DNA from: Ashinkailepas kermadecensis
Lineage: Eukaryota; Arthropoda; Thecostraca; Neolepadidae
DNA length: 64,000 bases
Assembly: GCA_034440615.1 (NCBI GenBank)
Contig: JAOTOM010004336.1
Coordinates: 1 to 64,000, forward strand
Direction: 5' to 3'
The notes below the pieces were generated by a model. That model ran no database searches and was not told the DNA's origin. It worked only from the letters and a program-made list of their open reading frames with translations. Below, piece by piece: positions 25,400-37,959 of this stretch (position 1 is the first letter of the stretch; every line of letters begins with the position of its first letter). Made by a program: the position numbers and the translations under genes.

Positions 25400-27760
25400 G
25401 TGTAAATAATGTGTCTCTGTTGAATGTATGATGTGCATTGTAAGTAGTAATGGGCTATGTTTTCGTTACGATGGCCATAGTGGCAGTGAGGGTAATTTGA
25501 CTTTTATATGAGGTATGCGTGAGCATTTAGCTATGACATTCCTAATCGCAAGTTTGGCAGAAGAGTGGTAGCCACCTTTGTACCCACTAAATACAATTTT
25601 GATGCAGTTGGCACCCCGAAGGTCTGAAATGCCCTTTTTATTTAATTATGTGGTTGATCTGAGCTCTTTTATGTCACTCGGTAGCTGGTTCCATAGCCTA
25701 GTTGTAGAAGGAAGTGGTGTATGTATCATTGTATAGCCAGGTGCACTATTTCTTGGCTCAGACATATATGTTGCGCTCCTGAGTGTGCGGTTGGCGATAG
25801 GGCTTCATGCACATTGGATGATGTTTTTAACATAGCCTGGAATGTTACTTTCATATATTAATGCGTGGATAAAAATTAATTGATGGAGTTTGCAGCGAGT
25901 GGCCAAAGAATGCCATCCCAAATCATTCCATAGTTTTCCGGCGATACTGTAAAGTGTGCACCAATGATCAACCTGGCAGCCCTAGCCTGTAGTCGTTCTA
26001 GTCTGACACATGTTGTGATTGGTCCGTCACATGCATCATCGTAGTAGTCAATGTAAGGTCGCACACAAATCGTGTAAATTTTGTCGAAGATTGTTTTCGG
26101 TAGATATGGGGCAATGGGGTAGAGGTCGGTTCAAGCCATGTCGACTTTGGATAGCATTTCGTTGATATGCTCATAGCAACATAGGTTTTTTTCGAGAAAA
26201 TAATGCATAAGTTTTTATGCTTCTGGACGAGTGGTATTTCCTTTCCGTCCAAGGTCAATTTTGGTGAGTTTACTGATGCTTTGTGCGAAAACGTTTGCTG
26301 TATTGTTTTGGACGGGTTAAAGGTAAGCATCTATTCTCGCTTATATTTGCCGATTTCGTCCCGGACACGTTTCATGAACAACTGTGTAGCTGATATGGCG
26401 TCGGTCTTATGTGGGGCGTATAGTGAAGTGCCATCCGCGAGCAATTAGATACAATCTGTAGCTGATATGGCGTCGGTCTTATGTGGGGCGTATAGTGAAG
26501 TGTCATCCGCGAGCAATTAGATACAATCTGTAGCTGATATGGCGTCGGTCTTATGTGTGGCTTATAGTGAAGTGTCATCCGCGAGCAATTAGATACAATC
26601 TGTAGCTGATATGGCGTCGGTCTTATGTGGGGCTTATAGTGAAGTGTCATCCGCGAGCAATCAGATACAATCTGTAGCTGATATGGCGTCGGTCTTATGT
26701 GTGGCTTATAGTGAAGTGTCATCCGCGAGCAATTAGATACAATCTGTAGCTGATATGGTGTCGGTCTTATGTGGGGCGTATAGTGAAGTGTCATCCGCGA
26801 GCAATCAGATAAATCTGTCGTCGGTCTTATGTGTGGCTTATAGTGAAGTGTCATCCGCGAGCAATTAGATACAATCTGTAGCTGATATGGTGTCGGTCTT
26901 ATGTGGGGCGTATAGTGAAGTGTCATCCGCGAGCAATTAGATACAATCTGTAGCTGATATGGCGTCGGTCTTATGTGGGGCGTACAGTGAAGTGTCATCC
27001 GCGAGCAATTAGATACAATCTGTAGCTGATATGGTGTCGGTCTTATGTGGGGCGTATGGTGAAGTGTCATCCGCGAGCAATTAGATACAATCTGTAGCTG
27101 ATATGGCGTCGGTCTTATATGGGGCGTACAGTGAAGTGTCATCCGCGAGCAATTAGATACAATCTGTAGCTGATATGGCGTCGGTCTTATGTGGGGCGTA
27201 TAGTGAAGTGTCATCCGCGAGCAATTAGATACAATCTGTAGCTGATATGGCGTCGGTCTTATGTGGGGCGTATAGTGAAGTGTCATCCGCGAGCAATTAG
27301 ATACAATCTGTAGCTGATATGGTGTCGGTCTTATGTGGGCCGTATAGTGAAGTGTCATCCGCGAGCAATTAGATACAATCTGTCGTTCGCTCAAAGAGAG
27401 CATTGAAATACAGTAGAACAATAAACAGGCCGAGCATTGAGCCCTTAGGGGCATCCGGCGTTGGTTGTTAGCACAGGAGAGAAACTGGTGCCCACTACTA
27501 CCTACTGTCGTCTGTCAGAGAGGTAAGAGGTCAGCCAGTTTAGGACTGAGTCAGTGAAACCAAATTCGTGTCGCCATTTGCAAACTGTGCAAGCTGCAAG
27601 TCGTGTCCCGTGTCCTGGTCGGCATCCGCTTCGCTTGTCAGTAAATTGTTTACAGTCAATGGCGATATCCACCTTGAAATATTGCGGCAAGATGATGTCG
27701 TTGCCTGCATGATGATGCCGTCTCCAAAGAGCATCACCGAGTGTGTAGAGCGCCATTCAT
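25400..27760 (-). mobile_element. LINE relic (CR1/L2-like reverse transcriptase), minus strand
   Basis: Read on the minus strand, blocks follow reverse-transcriptase order. HEFGFTDSVLNWLTSYLSD lies at about 27,565-27,505. A B-motif-like GCP-GSMLGLFIVLLYFNAL lies at about 27,450-27,390. The active-site LLADDTSLYAPHKTDA follows and is amplified into an array. MLTFNPSKTIQQTF and HKNLCIIFS lie at about 26,330-26,180, and CVRPYIDYYDDACDG at about 26,070-26,020. The C-terminal NSAPGYTMIHTPLPSTTRLW then NQLPSDIKEL lies near 25,770-25,670. Stops and frameshifts separate these pieces. It is a different family from the LINE at 30-34 kb, judged by the GSMLG and C-terminal blocks. The Helitron lies just 3' of it. 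Confidence 0.75.
26388..27380 (-). repeat. 72-bp minisatellite derived from the LINE reverse-transcriptase active site
   Basis: About 14 near-identical 72-bp units are present. On the minus strand one frame of each unit reads LLADDTSLYAPHKTDAISAT, the reverse-transcriptase motif C with its two catalytic Asp, then DCI and a stop. The neighbouring LINE relic supplies the B motif just upstream and the thumb-like region just downstream, so the array arose by tandem expansion inside the element. Another minus-strand frame is open for 360 codons only because 72 is a multiple of three. One unit near 26,810 is shortened by an internal deletion. Confidence 0.9.
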
Positions 27761-27869
27761 ATCCACCTGGGCACGGGTATGTCTGAGCGGTGATGCTTGA
27801 TAAGAAGCATTCTGCAGTAATACATGGTGAAGTGGTGATCATATAAGGGTCATTTTGTGTCCGCTAACG

Positions 27870-28540
27870 TCGGCATCTGTGATAACACCATCTTCATCCT
27901 GGCGACCAATCCCTGATGACGTCCCTGAATTGGAATCTTCACAATCGCCTCCTACAGGCAGTTTCCTTGGGACGCCTTTCAAGTGTTACCTGATGCACCA
28001 CCTCGCCGCGAATGATCCCTAGTAACGCGCATGAATGGGCTCTTCCACAACTGCTCCCTAGAAACCAAATCCTGATGACGGCTCTAAAATGCTATCTGAA
28101 GCACCAACCCTAGGGGAAAATGATTCCTGAAGCCATCGAAGTGGCATCTGAATATCCACCCTTTCGAGAGAAGGCCCTAGTGACGCCCGTGAATTGGCAC
28201 CTACACACCCTCCTCTGAGCAACGAATTCGTAATGGACCTGTCATCTCAACCACCACTCTTCGAATACAAATTCACGGTGACGCTCTCAATTGGCACTTC
28301 CACAGTCGATCCATATACATAAATTCCTACTGACGCTACTGAATTAGCACCACATCCACTCCTCCAGACTAATCCTGGCGACACCTCTGAAATGGAATCT
28401 TCAGCACCACTCCTCGGAGGAAAATCTTGGTGACGCCTCTGAAATAGCACCCGCAACATTACTCCTCGTAGACAAATGCGTCGCGACGCCTCTAAATTGG
28501 CATCCCGTACCTGAGGGAAACCTCCGGTGACGCCCCCGGG
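27870..28540 (+). repeat. degenerate ~52-56 bp minisatellite
   Basis: About twelve diverged units are present, with core TGGTGACGCCTCTGAAATGG, then CACC.CTCCTC and a short A-rich spacer. Units differ at many positions, so the array is old. It lies in the receptor intron between exons B and C. Confidence 0.75.
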
Positions 28541-30196
<1,656 letters not shown>

Positions 30197-30239
30197 TATT
30201 AAATAATGTGCTAAATGTTCTTTTATACCGAGTTTTTGA

Positions 30240-30965
30240 ATTTTGAAGAGTAATGCGGGTTTGAAAACGAACGCTTTGCTTATGTCTAAAAATACTGCGA
30301 CAGTGTGTTCATGTTTTTTTTTTGTAGCGTTGACGGATGTCTGTCTCTAACCGAATAAGATAATCTATGGTGCTGCGTTCTCTTCGAAAACCACATTGAA
30401 AGGGAGATAGAAGGGAATTTGTTTCCAGGTGCCAGGTAGTCTTTTGATAGCTATACGTTCAAACAGTTTTCCTTAACAACTGGTGAGTGCAATGGGTCGA
30501 AAATTAGTGGGGTCACTATGGTCATTGCCAGGTTTTGGGATGGGTATAATTAAAGATTCTTTCCAAGTTTTGGGGAAGGCATGAGTTGTCCATAGTGAAT
30601 TAAATGTGTACAAAATGCAATGTTTGGTGTGATTCGGTAAATGTCTGAAAAAAAGAATAATGTAAGTTGTCGGGCCCTACTGAAGTATTGCCGGCGGAGG
30701 AAATGGCTGCATCAAGTTCTGAAATTTGAAAAGGAGAATTATATATTTCTGTGTTATCAGAATCAAATTGTGCGTGATCGAGGTAAAAAGTGTGTAGTGC
30801 ATTTTCTATGAAACCCGGTTTGTAGTTTTCGTCGGAGCTATGGTGGGCAATGGTATCCGCTGTGGTGCTTACTATTGCTTGGGGTTCGGTAATGGTGATA
30901 TTGTGAAGTTTGAGGGCCGGTAGTGATCTGTAGGGGGGTTTTTCTGCCCCCTCTGCTTATGGGGT
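30240..30965 (-). pseudogene. LINE reverse-transcriptase fragment
   Basis: On the minus strand, in shifting frames, the following are legible: FQISELDAAISSAGNTSVGP then DNLHYSFF, FPKTWKESLIIPIPKPGN, FRPIALTS, KLFERIA, QCGFRRERSTIDYLIRLETD and FLDISKAF. These are the fingers and motif-A region of a non-LTR reverse transcriptase. The motif containing the second and third catalytic Asp is missing because the sequence runs into the purine tract at 30,194. Confidence 0.8.
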
Positions 30966-31850
30966 AAACCTCCATTTTCGGCTCGTAGAATAGTCTAGGG
31001 TACCTCAGCGTTTGCGATATTTAAAACCCCGGTTATAAATTCAATGGTTCGAATCCTTCATCTCCGTGCTCTGATCTCACATCTTGACACACACCTCCAA
31101 AGCCAGCACTTCTATATTGCGCTCTGTGGGGCCAGGGCTGGCCAGGCGGCGGCGAGCCGCCTGAGGGGCGACCGCCCACGACGACCGTTCCTCCAAGAGA
31201 GCCCTCCTGCCTCGGGGTACCGTCGCTAGATACTCGCAGACGACACGTCACTGGTCACGTGACTTAGTCCACATCACTACTGCGCCGCATGGCCAGTGGG
31301 GTTACTCATCCCCGCTGGAGAACAAAGCTCGCTCTGAACTGGCGCCTAGAGAGCACAATGGCTCTCTCTGAACCCCGTGCACTGTACTGCAGACGGGCGC
31401 GACATCGCTCTGAGATATCAGAGACCGACTCTGATCTCAGCACAACGGTCCCTCCGTGGGAAACGGTGCTGTGTGTGCACATCGGCAGCCTCGCTCGGTC
31501 TGGCGTCGCACATGTGGGCTGTATCAGCATTTCACCGGACGCTGGCGAACCACAACAATCGGCTGACTGGCAGAGGCTCGGTACTGCAGCCTCTGATCTG
31601 GCGACACGGCGCCCGACACAATAGCGACACTCGGTCACATCACCGCATGACAGCTGGCATAGACATTATAGACACGCCTGTCCATAGGGTTCCCATAATA
31701 CAATCACTTGTCCTACGTCACCCACTGATGATCACATCACCCACTGGCATTCACCATCTGAGGACGGCGGCGGGGTGCGCCGGAAGCAGGGAGGGGGTCT
31801 GGGCAATGTCCACTGACCGGCTCTCGACTGGAGCGGTGACTTCACTCGTC
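30966..31850. other. GC-richer segment interrupting the LINE; no gene recognised
   Basis: Both strands have overlapping frames of up to 160 codons, but none resembles a known protein. A GGTTCGAATCC word at 31,044-31,054 fits a tRNA B-box, but no matching A-box or cloverleaf could be drawn. It separates the endonuclease part of the LINE from its reverse-transcriptase part, so it may be an insertion or a chimeric rearrangement. Confidence 0.4.
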
Positions 31851-33088
31851 AGCGTCTAGATAGGCGGGCGACAGGTATGTGCCTGGAAACTTGTCGCGCC
31901 ATGAACGTTGGGGGTAGGGGCTGAATGGCTGGGATTTAGATGCCCCAAAACCTAACTTTGTTACAGATCTAAATGGGGATCGTCCGCTCAAACGGCGGAT
32001 TAATCCCCATATTTTGCTTAACGGTGTGTCGAAAGTGAGTTGCTGAAAGTAATTTGCCCATGAACGGCGCCAAGCGTTACGTATAATGCAGCGTGTTCTT
32101 GCACGTTCATGGTTCCGGTTGATTACATTTTGTTGGTCGGGATGGCGTAAATATTTTAGAAATGCTCGTGTTCTAGCGGCTATTGCTTGGAAAACGTCTA
32201 TGGACCACCAGGGGACTGGGGTTCGTTTTGTGATAGGTTTTGTGAGTGGAATTGTTGCAGACGCTGCTTGTAAAAGTGTGTTGATAAATAAATGAATGTT
32301 TTGTACTGGAGAAATGTTCGGGTTGTACTGTAACGACGAAAGCTCCTCAAATTTGGTCCAGTCGGCCTTCGAAAGTTTCCAGCGAGGAATAAAACTGGGT
32401 GTGGTATCGGCAGTTGTTGAAATGGTCGGTACTAATTTAATGTGGTAGTGATCGCTATCATGAATGTCTGTGTCTATTGTCCAATCAAAATCGTTCGCCA
32501 GGACTGGAGAACAAATTGTTAAATCAATGGCAGTTTCTGTATTGTGACCGAGGTGGAAAAATGTTGGCTCACCGGTGTTAAGTAATACTAAATTGTATCT
32601 GTCTAAGATGTGTTCAACTATGCGTCCGCGAGTGTCTGGAAGTGTGCGTGTTCTATCCCACACTGGGCTATGGGCGTTAAAATCGCCAAGTGAAATTAAA
32701 GGGATTTTGAATTGCGCTACAGGTTTTCTAATTCTGCCAAAACGTTTGTGTTGTCTGGAGATGGTGGAATATATAATGAACATACATCTATGTTCCTACC
32801 ATGAAAACGCAAAGTACAAGCTACTGCTTGTAGAGATGAATTGAGTGTAATTTGTGTATGTGTGTAATCATTGTTTATGTAAAGCGCTGTACCGCCACTG
32901 CGGTGTGTTTCACGGACATCGTGACGGTAGAGCGAATAATTAAAGATGTTGAAATTATATGGATCTGTGGGTAAGAACCAGGTTTCCTGAAGTGCAATGA
33001 GAATGGGAGTGAGTAAACTAAAGAATGCTTTCATTTCTGCCCATTTCGATATTAAGCTCCGGCAATTCCACTGTAAGAAAACCGACAT
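31851..33088 (-). pseudogene. LINE ORF2, endonuclease domain and linker
   Basis: ORF2 opens at 33,088 with MSVFLQWNCRSLISKWAEMK (metal-binding Asn), then ILIALQETWF (catalytic Glu), GGTALYINNDYTHT and VCSLYIPPSP. After a frameshift near 32,740 it continues with PLISLGDFNAHSPVWDRTRT, then NTETAIDLTICSP and DIHDSDHYHIKLV, completing the APE-type endonuclease signature. A linker with RTPVPWWS and RARTRCIIRNAWRRS follows, typical of the stretch before reverse transcriptase. The frame closes soon after GRSPFRSVTKLGF. Confidence 0.85.
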
Positions 33089-33519
33089 AAGAAAGATAAA
33101 AATAATGTTTCTCGGTACCCTTCGGTGCATGGTGCAGCCACGATTGCAGTTCTGTCGGGCATGTATGTTGGGTGCGGGCGGTCGAGGTGGACCCGCCCGA
33201 TCCGTCCGGCCGACCTTGGAAAGGTCACGGCGGCCGGCCACTGCCGCGGGGGATGCCCGCCGGCTGGGTTGGGTTGGTCGGGTCACGCGGGCGCTGGCCG
33301 GCGTTGGACGCGCCGGGCTTGGTCGGCGTCCCACCGAAGTGGAACTCATTTTCCCTGCAGCCGAATGGCTGCGGGGTCTGGCATTTCTTGTGACTTGAGT
33401 CTGTGGAGCCGGAGTGGTCTGTGTGTTGGAAGCCAGGGGTTTTGTGTAGGTGTGGTCAGTGGTGTGAGTTTTTTTAGTGGAGCTAAGCCAGGAATCATGT
33501 CAGTTTGAATAGAAGTAGA

Positions 33520-34480
33520 GGTGGTGTTGACGCGAGGGGTGGGAGAGCAATGGTGGCCGCCTGGCCGTAAGTTTTGGTAGACGGGGAGGTGGCCTCGACA
33601 GACCGTCGGGCCTAGGGGTACGAAACTCCGGTCGTGGCCTTGACAGCGCAGACCTCCTTCTCCTTGCGCCAAACTGGACAGAGGGGTGATGTGGTCAGGT
33701 GTTCGGATGTGTTGCAGTTAAGGCAGTGGGATGGCTTGGAGCAGGTGGAGTCAGGATGAGGTGGTTCGCCGCACTTGGGGCAGCGGGCTTGAAGGATGTG
33801 ATTCGGCGGACATGGGTCACCCCTTCCGGCCTGAGCTCCGCTTGGATATCTGCTTCCGACATGAAGCGGAGCTCCGGCGCGAAGACGGTGCCCTTGGTGG
33901 AGTTGCGGTTGGAATGGAGTGAAATGGTTACGGATTTACCACAAAATGTGGTGGTGCGGAGAAGGGCTTTGGTTTGGGCTCGGGTTTGGGTTTTAATGAC
34001 GAGGGTTCCGTTGGCAGGAGCTTCGATGTCTGGATTGGCTAAGGAGCAAATGGCGAGGAGTTGTTTGGTTGGCCAGAAAACGTTGACACCACGAAAGGAG
34101 ACGGACTCCTCGACAGGCTTTACCACGATGTATGATCCAGCACTGTCGAGGTATGGTTCGATAGGTTCAGGTTGGGAGGACGTGGTCTGGTTCGAGCGTG
34201 GGTCAGCGGCGTGGAGAGTGGTGGTCTGGTCTGGATTGCGAGGCGAGGTCGTGGTCTTGGGACGAGCAGGGGTCGCTGATGCACAGAGGGCTTCCATGGC
34301 GTCATCCAAAGGAATAGTCCGGCGCGGGTCATCAATGGTTGTATCAAGTGAGGGAGCATCACGGGCCAAGTCCGTGTTCGTGCGATGGTCGTCGGGTGTG
34401 GTCAGAGGCGGGAATTCCGAGTCAGAGTCCGCTGGCGAGCATGGGTCGGTGTCCTTCTTGCGTTTTTCCCATCGCGATGA
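33520..34480 (-). pseudogene. LINE ORF1 (gag-like) with CCHC zinc knuckles
   Basis: The minus-strand frame starts around WEKRKKDTDPCSPADSDSEF and is Ser/Thr/Pro-rich. It then has a folded region (VNVFWPTKQLLAICSLANPD, TLVIKTQTRAQTKALL, VTISLHSNRNSTKGTVF). In a shifted frame follows a zinc-knuckle region (RCPKCGEPPHPDSTC, HCLNCNTSEH, LCPVWRKEKE). This is the usual RNA-binding ORF1 layout of I/Jockey LINEs. No clean ATG was found. A stop near 33,620 after GVSYP interrupts the C-terminal part. Confidence 0.8.
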
Positions 34481-34985
34481 AAAAACCCTACCTAATGTGA
34501 TTTAAATAAAGACAAAGGACACACAAAAACTCAGAGAACGGAAATACGACGACGACGAAATCCGCGTCGGGTGACGGGTGTCACCCGACTATAAAAAGAA
34601 GGGAGAAAAGAGCGACTGGTGTCACCCCACGAAAATGAAAAATACGAACCGCAATAACCAGCGGTCAGTCAGGCCAATCGGCAGGGCGGAGTATTCAGCG
34701 AGCTTCGGCAACGGTCAAGGTGTGCACGAATAGTATTGATACTCATTGGGGGTGACTTTCGATTATCGGTCAGTGTTGGGTAGATTAAGGTTGGTCGATC
34801 TCTTGACTTGACCTCGGCGAGTGCTGAAGCTGAAGGGGACGAAGATACGAGTCGCAGGTGGTCACCGATTACTAAGAATAAAGGTAAACTAGGTACGTAA
34901 GCAGATGATGTAAGCATGGAGGAAAAAGAAGAAACATGGATGGCCTCCCTTTACCAAATTCTGAAGTCACCACTGCGTTCACTAT
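34481..34985. other. 5' flank of the LINE relic; no gene recognised
   Basis: This may include the LINE 5' UTR (GGTGTCACCCGAC words at 34,575-34,630). Nothing else is recognised. Confidence 0.35.
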
Positions 34986-34994
34986 GTTCGTGTG

Positions 34995-35195
34995 GTGTGC
35001 ATCGGGCGAATACATCGGGTGGATCGGGGCACCGGGGACATGTGTGTGTACCCCCCCCCCATGGAAGGGTGGCGCCCCCTCCCTCCCCCCCCGACCGGGA
35101 AAAGGCCGCCCCTCTGGGAAGGTTCGAGCGCACCCCTACCCTGGAATATTTCATCCAAAGGCACGCCAGGTGTTATCCAGATTGGAAACATTGAT
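34995..35195. repeat. C-rich dispersed repeat, copy 2
   Basis: TACCCCCCCCCCCATGGAAGG, then CCCTCCCCCCCCGACCGGGA and GGAAGGTTCGAGCGCACCCC, resemble the copies near 4.8 and 58.6 kb. Confidence 0.5.
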
Positions 35196-35710
35196 ACCGA
35201 GTTAGAAGATAACGAGGAAAAATATTCCCCTATATCTGATATCTTATCTGATATCCATTACCCGTACCGAGTTGGTTGAAGCACTTCTTACCACGAACAC
35301 AGCGCAGCAGCACTATCACGCTCCTCGGGTGCACACCCATCACTTTTCCGAGATTCCACAAGTCCTCGACGGAAAACAGTCTTCGCAGCTGTATGCTAAT
35401 ATCCGTTTCAGCCACACATTGGCTCGCCAGTCCACATGATAGCGGCTAAGTTTACAGCGACCGCCATCGCGCGCCGCAGATGACTCCGTCCGGGTGCTAA
35501 CGTCGTGCCACCGCCATCCACCTTGATAATCATTAATGGGCTCCTAAATGGAGCAGTAACGTTAAATTGGACTAGCGGCAGGAGAAGATAAATGGCACCC
35601 CACCAGATTTACCGCCAGGCGCCGGGGTCACAGCCGACGACGGCTGACGACGGCTGTGGCCCGCGCTGAGGCCATCCACACCGGCCACACCGGAGCAGGT
35701 CCGGTGTGGC
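35196..35710. other. no gene recognised
   Basis: Small repeats TATCTGATATC at 35,233-35,256 and ACGACGGCTG twice at 35,636-35,655. Otherwise nothing is seen. Confidence 0.4.
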
Positions 35711-36060
35711 CCCAGGGTGGTCTGTGTGTGGTGGTGTGGTGGTGTGGTGGTGTGGTGGTGTGGTGGTGTGGTGGTGTGGTGGTGTGGTGGTGTAGGTGTG
35801 GCCCCTGGGTGGTCTGTGTGCGGTGGTGTGGTGGTGTGGTGGTGTGGTGGTGTGGTGGTGTGGTGGCGTGGTGGTGTAGTGGTGTGGTGGTGTGTTGGTG
35901 TGGTGGTGTGGCCCCGGGGTGGTCTGTGTGTGGTGGTGTGGTGGTGTAGTGGTGTGGTGGTGTGTTGGTGTGGTGGTGTGGCCCCGGGGTGGTCTGTGTG
36001 TGGTGGTGTGGTGGTGTGGCCCCAGGGTGGTCTGGGTGTGGTGGTGTGGTGGTGTAATGG
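35711..36060 (+). repeat. GGTGGTGT minisatellite with higher-order units
   Basis: Runs of GGTGGTGT are punctuated by a GTGTGGCCCC.GGGTGGTCTG block that recurs at about 35,705, 35,800, 35,910, 35,980 and 36,018, giving a nested repeat. The minus-strand His/Thr/Pro frame is an artefact. Degenerate GTGGTG/GTGATG sequence continues to about 36,320. Confidence 0.92.
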
Positions 36061-36426
36061 TGTGATGGTGCGACAGCGTATAAATGTAGTGCAGTAGTGG
36101 TGCGATAGTGTGGTGGTGTGGTGCAATGGTGGTGCGATAGTGTGATGGTGTGGTGTAGTGGTGCTGCGGTAGTGTGATATTATGGTGCAGTGATAGTGCG
36201 GTAACATGATGGCGTGGCGCGATAGTATGATGGTGTGGTGCGGTGGTGTTGTAGTGTAATGATGTGATGCAGTGGTGGTTCTGTGGTGGTGTGGTAGCAT
36301 GATGCAGTGGTGTGGTGATCTGGATTTGGTGCTACTGGTTTGATTGCCATTTAATAGTGCATCATGATCACAATATAAATACCGCATCCGGAGCACAACT
36401 GATTACCCTCAAGCATGCTTCGAGGT

Positions 36427-36803
36427 AACGAACCACACGAGGTCGCAGCATGTCACGAACCACACGAGGTCGCAGCATGTCACGAACCACACGAGGTCGC
36501 AGCATGTCACGAACCATACGAGGTCGCAGCATGTCACGAACCACACGAGGTCGCAGCATGTCACGAACCACACGAGGTCGCAGCATGTCACGAACCATAC
36601 GAGGTCGCAGCATGTCACGAACCACACGAGGTCGCAGCATGTCACGAACCACACGAGGTCGCAGCATGTCACGAACCACACGAGGTCGCAGCATGTCACG
36701 AACCACACGAGGTCGCAGCATGTCACGAACCACACGAGGTCGCAGCATGTCACGAACCACACGAGGTCGCAGCATGTCACGAACCACACGAGGTCGTAGC
36801 ATG
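36427..36803 (+). repeat. 27-bp minisatellite, 14 near-identical units
   Basis: Fourteen units with core CACGAGGTCGCAGCATGTCA carry only isolated C/T changes (ACACGA against ATACGA, GCAG against GTAG in the last). As 27 is divisible by three, several frames on both strands stay open as 9-residue repeats, for example HEPHEVAAC. I see no flanking gene structure that would make any of these a real protein. Confidence 0.95.
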
Positions 36804-37257
36804 TCACCGTCACTTGCGTGATGACGACATCGTCGTCAAAAGGCTGTCTTCACAACAAGGACATTTCTGGCTTTCACCACAGGGTGTTGTTGATGCTGAG
36901 TCCCAAATGCATCATTGGAATATCAGCTCTGAGGTTTATAAGCGGCACAAGGAGAAAAATGTGACTCACTTATTCATTGCGACATCCCGAACAGCCCACT
37001 CCATAATGCGCCATATCAGATCATGTATGACGTTAGTGACAATTTATGGCGGGATGCAAGAAAATATACTTATGGCCCCACAGAGTCCGGTGACCGCACA
37101 ACTGTCAAAACACCATTCAGCCAATGTTGCCTCGTCACAATGGCGCGAAGACACGAGGCGGATAAGAGATGCGTTTCGATGTATCGTTCAGCGCACGGTC
37201 GAGGTGTGTTTCGGCTTTTCGCTTAGTGCGGCCCAGAGCGATGTCTTGCGGGGTGTG
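36804..37257. other. no gene recognised
   Basis: A plus-strand frame continues from the minisatellite to 37,266 without recognisable domains. Confidence 0.35.
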
Positions 37258-37650
37258 GTCAGGTGAGAATAATGTTCCGCTGGCTGTTGGCAGGTGAGAG
37301 TAATGTCCTGCCAGGTGTTGTCAAGTGAGAGGAATGACCTGCAGAATGTTTGTCAGATGAGAGTAATGTCCTGCCGAGTGTTGTCAGGTGAGAAGAATGC
37401 TTCGCCGATTGCTATTAGATGAGAGTAATGTCCTGCAGATTGTTGTCAGGTGAGAGTGTTGTCAGGTGAGAGTAATGTCCTGCCGAGTTTTGTCAGATGA
37501 GAGTAATGTCCTGCCGAGTGTTGTCAGATGAAAATAATGTTCTGCCGAATGCCGTCAGATGAGAACAATGTTCTGCCGAGTATTGTCAGAGGAGCGTTAT
37601 GACCTGTCGAGTGTTGTCGAGTCAGAGACGATCCTTGTTAATTGTGATGT
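37258..37650 (+). repeat. degenerate ~31-bp minisatellite related to the end of receptor exon B
   Basis: About twelve imperfect copies have core TGTTGTCAGATGAGAGTAAT followed by GTCCTGCCGAG. The plus-strand sequence across the 3' end of exon B (37,754-37,795: TAGTACCTTGCTGAGTGTCG, then TCGGATGAGGGTGTATGTT) aligns with the unit at about 19 of 23 bases over the best part. The array therefore probably descends from the exon end and its splice donor. Drift is highest at the array ends. Confidence 0.75.
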
Positions 37651-37759
37651 CGATAGAGGCGATACGTACCGTGCTAGTTGGAGTGAATCTACCGTAACCG
37701 GGCCGGAAATGGACATGCTACATTGCCAAGTGTGGTCGGGCTGGCATTGGGCATAGTAC
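37651..37759 (-). other. intron start after exon B
   Basis: Short intronic stretch between the splice donor (GT at 37,759-37,758) and the minisatellite. Confidence 0.5.
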
Positions 37760-37944
37760 CTTGCTGAGTGTCGTCGGATGAGGGTGTATGTTGATGGAGT
37801 AGTCGTCACGCTTCAGGCGATAGTCCCAGCGCGTCTCCAAGTGCGGCATTTCCATGGCGTCACAGATGCTCTGCACGTGCGCAGAGGTCGACGCCGTCTG
37901 AGGCCCGAAAATGGCAGCCACGCCATGCTCCATCAGAGAGCACA
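37760..37944 (-). CDS. kainate-type ionotropic glutamate receptor, ATD exon B (partial gene)
   Basis: The 185-base exon encodes VCSLMEHGVAAIFGPQTAST, then SAHVQSICDAMEMPHLETRW and DYRLKRDDYSINIHPHPTTL, ending SK. GVAAIFGP and the VQSIC-A--MPH--TRW pattern are signatures of kainate and AMPA receptor amino-terminal domains. The acceptor is TTCTATTTCAG|TGTGCTC and the donor AGCAAG|GTACTA. The first two bases complete the codon begun by the last G of exon A, and the exon ends in phase 0 to join exon C. The encoded region forms the core of the upper lobe outside the cell. The intron to exon C is about 14.0 kb and is filled with LINEs, a Helitron and microsatellites. Confidence 0.93.
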
Positions 37945-37959
37945 CTGAAATAGAAGATC

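Larger units (their letters stand above)
30240..34480 (-). mobile_element. I/Jockey-like LINE relic, minus strand
   Basis: An ORF1 with CCHC knuckles (34.5-33.5 kb) is followed by ORF2 endonuclease (33.1-31.85 kb) and reverse-transcriptase remnants (30.96-30.24 kb). ORF2 is interrupted by about 0.9 kb of unrelated GC-richer sequence and ends against the GA/AT tract. The gag-like ORF1 and endonuclease GDFNAHSPVW fit the I/Jockey group rather than CR1. It lies in the receptor intron in the same orientation as the receptor gene. Multiple frameshifts and stops make it inactive. Confidence 0.82.

Noticed and set aside
26372..27454. A 360-codon minus-strand frame with 24-residue repeats
   Set aside because: It is an out-of-frame reading of the 72-bp array derived from the LINE active site; the authentic frame has a stop in each unit.
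31044..31054. GGTTCGAATCC suggesting a tRNA gene
   Set aside because: No A-box at the right spacing and no acceptor stem pairing with TCATCTCCG; a single B-box match is not enough.
36415..37266. A 283-codon plus-strand frame with 9-residue HEPHEVAAC repeats
   Set aside because: It is produced by a 27-bp minisatellite that keeps several frames open on both strands; flanking sequence shows no domain, splice structure or codon bias.
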